Made by a program: the position numbers and the translations under genes. A stretch of DNA of 64,000 nt from Anaerolineales bacterium (lineage in GTDB: Bacteria; Chloroflexota; Anaerolineae; Anaerolineales; Villigracilaceae), in assembly GCA_014860745.1 (NCBI GenBank), contig JACZJC010000039.1, positions 62,001 through 126,000 on the forward strand, written 5' to 3'. How positions within the stretch are numbered: position 1 is the stretch's first letter; every line of letters begins with the position of its first letter. Shown here piece by piece: positions 59,937 to 64,000 of the stretch. Below the pieces are notes generated by a model, which saw nothing but the letters and a program-made list of their open reading frames with translations, did not search any database and was not told where the DNA came from.

Positions 59937-60077
59937 GGGAAATTTCTCCTTTCTCTTCAGATTTCACAGGAAGGCCTCCCGTGATTGACCTTATTTTACA
60001 TAGACTGAAAAAAAGCGCAAGTGGGTAAAGGTCGAATTCCTTAACAGTTATGTTAGCCTTACAAGATCGACAAAATA

Positions 60078-60111
60078 AAATATCGCGGACATGAACATGT
60101 CCGCGATATTT
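60078..60111 (-). terminator. Terminator after pilin copy 2
   Basis: 16-bp perfect arms AAATATCGCGGACATG and complement; a T-rich stretch follows on the minus strand. It separates the two pilin genes into two transcripts. Confidence 0.85.
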
Positions 60112-60137
60112 TTAAGGGCTGCGTTGCAGCTTTGAAC

Positions 60138-60293
60138 TTAGAAGCTGGAGAGGCTGGAGTTGATATCGCTGAACACGTTGCCGATGATTGGGCCGAGAAC
60201 CATCAAAGCCGCAATAACGACAATAGCTACCAAAACAAGAATCAGCGCGTATTCAACAAGACCCTGGCCTCTTTCCTTGGGTGAAAATAACAT
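60138..60293 (-). CDS. Flp/TadE-type class IVb pilin (copy 2)
   Basis: 51 residues. Same pilin motif (ERGQGLVEYALILV) as copy 1. The two genes differ at few positions over about 195 bp including the ribosome binding site and the leader hairpin, mostly silent; only the last residues differ (SLSSF here). It is upstream of copy 1 on the same strand, 201 bp away, with a terminator between. Tandem duplication or gene conversion is the likely source. Confidence 0.9.
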   Translation of the reverse strand: MLFSPKERGQGLVEYALILVLVAIVVIAALMVLGPIIGNVFSDINSSLSSF

Positions 60294-60683
60294 GGGAAAT
60301 TTCTCCTTTCTCTTCGGATTTCACAGGAAGGCCTCCTGTGATTACTTTTATTTTACTTGAAATATCGGAAAGAGCAAAAGAATCAAGGGTTTTTATTTTA
60401 CAATAATGTTAGTTTTTATTTACAAAAGACCAAGGTTTGGCGGTTTTCCTCGCGGGAATGGAAATCTTAGGCTGACAACCCGCAGATTCCTGAGTTTGTA
60501 AAATTTTTGTTACATTTTCCCCTGCAATAAACATTTTACGACACAAATTGTATGAAATAGTTCAGAAGATTGTAAAAATGTTTCATAAGGATTTAGCAAG
60601 GGCTGAAAAATATAAACGCCCCGCCCTCCCATTTCTGTGGTTAAATTATATGGTCTGACAATTCTAAATCTCCGGTGAAAATC
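60294..60683. promoter_or_regulatory. Intergenic region between pilin and hutI genes
   Basis: 390 bp without an ORF. The left part is the pilin leader with its CACAGGA hairpin (60321-60345); AT-rich DNA follows that may hold the divergent promoters. TAAATT/ATATGG (60643-60653) is a weak -10 candidate for hutI. No recognised RNA. Confidence 0.4.
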
Positions 60684-61958
60684 ATGCTCATCCATTCTGC
60701 TTCCCAGCTCCTTACCCTTGCAGGCGGACCCCAGCGCGGAAAAACGCTCGGCTCACTTGGAATTATCGAAAACGGCGCTGTTGTGATCCGCGATGAAAAG
60801 ATCATTGCGGTGGGCACAACCGACGAATTAAAAAACGCCTACCCGGACGAACCTACTCTGGATGCCGGGCGCTGCGTGTTGATGCCCGGGTTCGTGGATC
60901 CGCACACCCATCTGATCTGGGCAGGCGACCGCGCCAATGAATTCGAGATGAAAATGGGCGGCATGGCCTACCTCGATATTCTTGCGGCTGGCGGCGGGAT
61001 TCTCTCCACGGTCAAGGCCACACGCACGGCCAGCATGGAGACCCTCATCGCCCAGACCCGCCCGCGCTTGTTGCGAATGTTCTCACATGGCACCACAACT
61101 GCAGAAGCAAAGACAGGCTATGGCTTGCAAACCTCCACTGAACTGCGTCTGCTCAAAGCCTTGCTTGCATTGGATGACGAGAGCCCGCTCGACCTTGTCA
61201 TCACCTTCCTTGGGGCGCACGCCATAGCCCCCGAATTCAAAGACAACCCACAAGGGTATACCGATGAGGTAACGAACACGATGCTTCCCGTATTGAAGGA
61301 ATGGTGGGAGACGCATGCTCCGCGGCTGCCCCTGCCGTTTGTGGATGTTTTCTGCGAAACCAAAGCCTTTACCCTCGAACAATCGCGTCAGATCCTGACC
61401 CGGGCCGGGTCGCTGGGATTCCCTCTCAAGATCCACGCGGACGAATTCGACAACCTCGGCGGGGCGGCCCTTGCGGCAGATTTGGGCGCGGCCTCCGCAG
61501 ACCACCTGGTTGTCACATCGGATGCGGATATTGCCGCCCTCGGAAAATCGGATACCGTTGCCGTGTCGCTGCCTTGCACGCCGTTTGGGCTGGCTGAACA
61601 TCATTACACACCCGCCAGAAAATTACTCGAAGCAAATGCCATCTTCGCCCTCGCCACCGACTGTAACCCCGGCACCACCTGGAACGAGTCGATGCAATTT
61701 GCGATTGCGCTTGCCTGCCGCTATATGGGATTGACCCCGGCCCAGGCCATTGCGGCGTCCACGATCAATTCCGCGCACGCAATCCGCAGGTCCGATACGA
61801 TCGGGTCTTTGGAAGTCGGTAAACAGGCGGATATGCTCATCCTCTCCGTATCAGATTACCGGCAGGTTGGGTACCGCTATGGCACGAATCTGGTAAAGCA
61901 AGTCATTAAACGCGGACAGGTCTACTCAGTGGATGTGGGGTATTATAGAACGGCTTAA
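60684..61958 (+). CDS. hutI: Imidazolonepropionase
   Basis: 424 residues, the usual size. The amidohydrolase fold shows LMPGFVDPHTHLIWAGDRANEF (metal HxH), AEAKTGYGLQTSTELRLLKAL, FCETKAFTLEQSRQIL, KIHADEFDN (His), and FALATDCNPGTTWNES with the Asp ligand. It opens imidazolone-5-propionate to N-formimino-glutamate, the third step of histidine degradation. The other hut genes are absent here. A GTG at 60675 is in frame, but ATG at 60684 with a GGTGAA sequence upstream is preferred. Confidence 0.95.
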   Translation: MLIHSASQLLTLAGGPQRGKTLGSLGIIENGAVVIRDEKIIAVGTTDELKNAYPDEPTLDAGRCVLMPGFVDPHTHLIWAGDRANEFEMKMGGMAYLDILAAGGGILSTVKATRTASMETLIAQTRPRLLRMFSHGTTTAEAKTGYGLQTSTELRLLKALLALDDESPLDLVITFLGAHAIAPEFKDNPQGYTDEVTNTMLPVLKEWWETHAPRLPLPFVDVFCETKAFTLEQSRQILTRAGSLGFPLKIHADEFDNLGGAALAADLGAASADHLVVTSDADIAALGKSDTVAVSLPCTPFGLAEHHYTPARKLLEANAIFALATDCNPGTTWNESMQFAIALACRYMGLTPAQAIAASTINSAHAIRRSDTIGSLEVGKQADMLILSVSDYRQVGYRYGTNLVKQVIKRGQVYSVDVGYYRTA

Positions 61959-61977
61959 CCAGCCAGGAATCGAATCA

Positions 61978-63630
61978 ATGGATTTTTTGTGGATTGTTTT
62001 TGCAATCATTTTAATTGCCAATGCAGTGGCTGCGGTCGCAATCGCATGGATGCTTTCGCGCAAACCGCCCAAATCCGGCAGTCATTCAATGACGCTCATG
62101 CTTTTGGGTCTCGGCGTCTGGTCATTCAGTTATGCGATGATCACGCTTTCTCCCACGCTTGAAACAAAACATCTTTGGCTGAAACTGGAAAATATCGGCA
62201 TCCTCTCCGTGCCGGTATTGTGGTTCTTCTTCACCATGAAATTCACGCGGCTGGATAAATGGATGACCGGAAAACCGATCATGCTTTTGTTTTGGGTCAT
62301 CCCTGCAGTTTCATTGCTCTTCCTCTTTTCTGAAGATTGGTTCCACCTGTATTACAAATCGACTCATACCGCCTCGGCAAGCGGGGGGCCGCTGGTCATC
62401 AGCCGCGGACCCATGTATTGGATCGCATTGACGCATGCCTACCTGCTGAACCTGGCCGGCATGGGGGTGCTGGTATGGCGTTTCATTAAATCGCGGCTGG
62501 TCTATCGGAGGCAGACCTCATATTTGATCGGGGCGGTCATCATTCCCTTTGCTATTAATATCATCTACCAATTAAAACCGGACCTGCTGCCTTTCTTCTC
62601 CATGCCTTTGGACCTGACGCCGCTCTTTTTCAACATTACTGCCATCCTGCTGGTGGCCAGTGTCTTCGGTCTGCGCCTGTTCGACCTGGTGCCAATCGCC
62701 CGCGATACGGTTTTGGAACACATCCCGGAGATGGTCTTCGTGGTGGATGCGCATGACCGCGTCATGGACGCAAATTCGATGGCGCAAAAATGGCTGGGAA
62801 AATCAATCGAGGAGATCTCCGGCCAGGACCCGGTGGAGGTCTTTCGCAAATGGCCTCAACTTCTTAACCGCTTCTTTTTTACGGAGTACTCCCGCGAAGA
62901 AATTGAAATTCCGGGCGAAACGCCGTACACTCTCGAGGTTATAGTCACCCCCATTTTCAACCGCTTCAACAACCTGGAGGGACGTGTCATCGTGGCGCGG
63001 AATATCACCGAACGCAAGGCGCTCGAAAACAAATTGAAAGCGCTGAACGAATCCCTGCAGATACAGTTGGATGAAAATGAAGGCTTGCGCCTGAAACTTC
63101 AGGAACAGGCCATTCGCGACCCATTGACCGGCGCATTCAACCGCCGCTATTTTTCCGAAGCGCTCGATCAGGAATCCGCGCGTTCGATCCGCGAGCGAAC
63201 ACCTTTCTCCATCCTCATCCTTGATGTGGATCATTTCAAAAAGTTCAATGACACCTACGGCCACAAGTGCGGCGATTTCGTCCTGCAATCCCTGGCTTCC
63301 TTTCTCAACGAGAACACGCGCCAGGGAGATATTGTCTGCCGTTATGGTGGCGAGGAATTTGTCATCCTTATGACGGATGCCCCATCCGAATCGGCGCGCA
63401 AACGCGCTGAGCTGTTCAGGAAACATTTCGATGAAACGAAGATCGAATATGACGGGAAACGGCTGAAATGTACCTTCTCAGCCGGCATCGCATCCTACCC
63501 GGAACATGCTCATTCCGGGGAAGCCCTGTTATCCCTTGCCGACCAGGCGCTTTATCAATCGAAGAGCGAAGGGCGCGACCGCGTTTCCGTGTATTCCCCC
63601 GAAAATTTCTACCAGACTTCAAACGATTAA
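61978..63630 (+). CDS. Membrane-bound diguanylate cyclase (7TM-PAS-GGDEF)
   Basis: 550 residues. The first 230 residues contain seven TM helices of the histidine-kinase 7TM type (WSFSYAMITLSPTLETKHLW). A PAS domain (about 245-365; VFVVDAHDRVMDANSMAQKW) leads through a short coiled-coil (370-395) to a GGDEF domain: DPLTGAFNRRYF, and the active-site CRYGGEEFVIL, with the inhibitory RxxD site (RQGD) five residues upstream. It should make c-di-GMP with product feedback. Start at 61978; the longer frame overlaps hutI. c-di-GMP may connect with the nearby pilin genes. Confidence 0.93.
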   Translation: MDFLWIVFAIILIANAVAAVAIAWMLSRKPPKSGSHSMTLMLLGLGVWSFSYAMITLSPTLETKHLWLKLENIGILSVPVLWFFFTMKFTRLDKWMTGKPIMLLFWVIPAVSLLFLFSEDWFHLYYKSTHTASASGGPLVISRGPMYWIALTHAYLLNLAGMGVLVWRFIKSRLVYRRQTSYLIGAVIIPFAINIIYQLKPDLLPFFSMPLDLTPLFFNITAILLVASVFGLRLFDLVPIARDTVLEHIPEMVFVVDAHDRVMDANSMAQKWLGKSIEEISGQDPVEVFRKWPQLLNRFFFTEYSREEIEIPGETPYTLEVIVTPIFNRFNNLEGRVIVARNITERKALENKLKALNESLQIQLDENEGLRLKLQEQAIRDPLTGAFNRRYFSEALDQESARSIRERTPFSILILDVDHFKKFNDTYGHKCGDFVLQSLASFLNENTRQGDIVCRYGGEEFVILMTDAPSESARKRAELFRKHFDETKIEYDGKRLKCTFSAGIASYPEHAHSGEALLSLADQALYQSKSEGRDRVSVYSPENFYQTSND

Positions 63631-63651
63631 ATCCAATTACAGGAGACTCTC

Positions 63652-64000
63652 ATGCAGGTTGATATCATCGGCGTCCCCATCGACCTCGGCGCGGACCGCC
63701 GCGGTGTGGATATGGGTCCCAGCGCCATCCGTTATGCACATTTACAGCAAAAGCTTGCGGAACTCGGCTATGCCGTGCAGGATGAAGGCAATGTGGAAGT
63801 GCCCATCGCAGAAATGTGCAGTATCACCAACCCAAAATTAAAATACATCGACTGCATCATTCCCATGTCGCGGCGTGTTGCGGGAGCCGTGGCAACCTCC
63901 GTGCAGGCGGGGCGCTTCCCGCTCGTGCTGGGCGGCGACCACAGCCTCTCGATTGGATCCGTCCGCGGCGCGGCCCGCAGCAAGAAGATCGGCGTTATTT
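63652..64000 (+). CDS. Arginase, N-terminal part
   Basis: 116 codons to the window end. MQVDIIGVPIDLGADRRGVD followed by MGPSAIRYAHL is the standard arginase N-terminus, and VLGGDHSLSIGSVRG carries the first Mn2+ His. It converts arginine to ornithine and urea. Good AGGAG ribosome binding site; it lies 21 bp after the GGDEF gene. The C-terminal half is outside the window. Confidence 0.93.
   Translation, partial: MQVDIIGVPIDLGADRRGVDMGPSAIRYAHLQQKLAELGYAVQDEGNVEVPIAEMCSITNPKLKYIDCIIPMSRRVAGAVATSVQAGRFPLVLGGDHSLSIGSVRGAARSKKIGVI

Overview
The window reads like a chromosomal segment of a non-spore-forming Chloroflexota bacterium, most probably class Anaerolineae. This is an inference from gene content and style: lipoproteins with Thr/Pro/Ala-rich linkers after the lipobox Cys, a Ser/Thr kinase with an extracytoplasmic tail, a PucC-type transporter, a mevalonate kinase, Flp pilins, a sortase, a DUF389 protein with an SH3 tail, and intermediate GC. 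Genes are dense, on both strands, and mostly housekeeping. I see no prophage, intact insertion sequence, CRISPR array or rRNA.

Layout. 1-6.5 kb: a LacI-controlled sugar-uptake operon on the minus strand (binding protein, two permeases, GH1 glycosidase, start of a GH13 enzyme), with identical operators before the operon and before lacI. 6.7-9.5 kb: PucC-like transporter, HTH regulator and a 7-TM protein. 9.6-16.7 kb: Ser/Thr kinase, rsmI, S10 peptidase, sugar-phosphate isomerase, FTR1 iron permease, a GST gene remnant and a VOC dioxygenase-like gene. 16.8-18.8 kb: tmRNA and two related lipoproteins. 19-25.3 kb: dnaK, a C39 peptidase, an SbcD-like nuclease and isocitrate dehydrogenase with a histone-H1-like tail. 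25.4-29.9 kb: AlaX editing protein, phosphohexomutase, DUF389-SH3 protein and a PH-like membrane protein. 30-34.4 kb: R3H ATPase, tmk, S51 peptidase, ClbS/DfsB protein and map, with junctions made of 7-bp tandem repeats. 34.5-40.2 kb: LOG protein, DnaJ-type chaperone, HtrA-type protease, molybdopterin oxidoreductase and a CASTOR/POLLUX-type channel. 40.2-45 kb: 5-oxoprolinase pxpBCA with an RlmD-type methyltransferase, then a sortase and a small membrane protein. 45-47.2 kb: tRNA-Val, T-box leader and thrS. 47.3-53.2 kb: membrane proteins, mevalonate kinase/UbiA, tlyA, an FHA-GAF-cyclase-like protein and a zinc ribbon. 53.2-57.4 kb: CDF transporter and a P-type ATPase behind a yybP-ykoY-type (Mn2+) riboswitch. 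57.4-59.7 kb: CcmC-like membrane protein, MFS transporter and methyltransferase. 59.8-60.3 kb: two near-identical Flp pilin genes too short for most ORF callers. 60.7-64 kb: hutI, a membrane diguanylate cyclase and the start of an arginase.

The most interesting signals are in non-coding DNA. (1) Degenerate tandem repeats with strict 7-bp periodicity, a different unit at each locus, sit between genes; in two cases they run up to or within two bases of a start codon, and related arrays occur inside the T-box leader and inside the icd coding sequence. (2) Many genes have a -10 hexamer 6-7 bp before ATG and no Shine-Dalgarno, implying widespread leaderless transcription, including a divergent leaderless pair with start codons only 29 bp apart. 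(3) A riboswitch, a T-box and a micro-ORF-containing hairpin before the GH1 gene are good regulatory candidates. Among proteins, the lysine-rich tail on isocitrate dehydrogenase and the cyclase domain that has lost key catalytic residues stand out.
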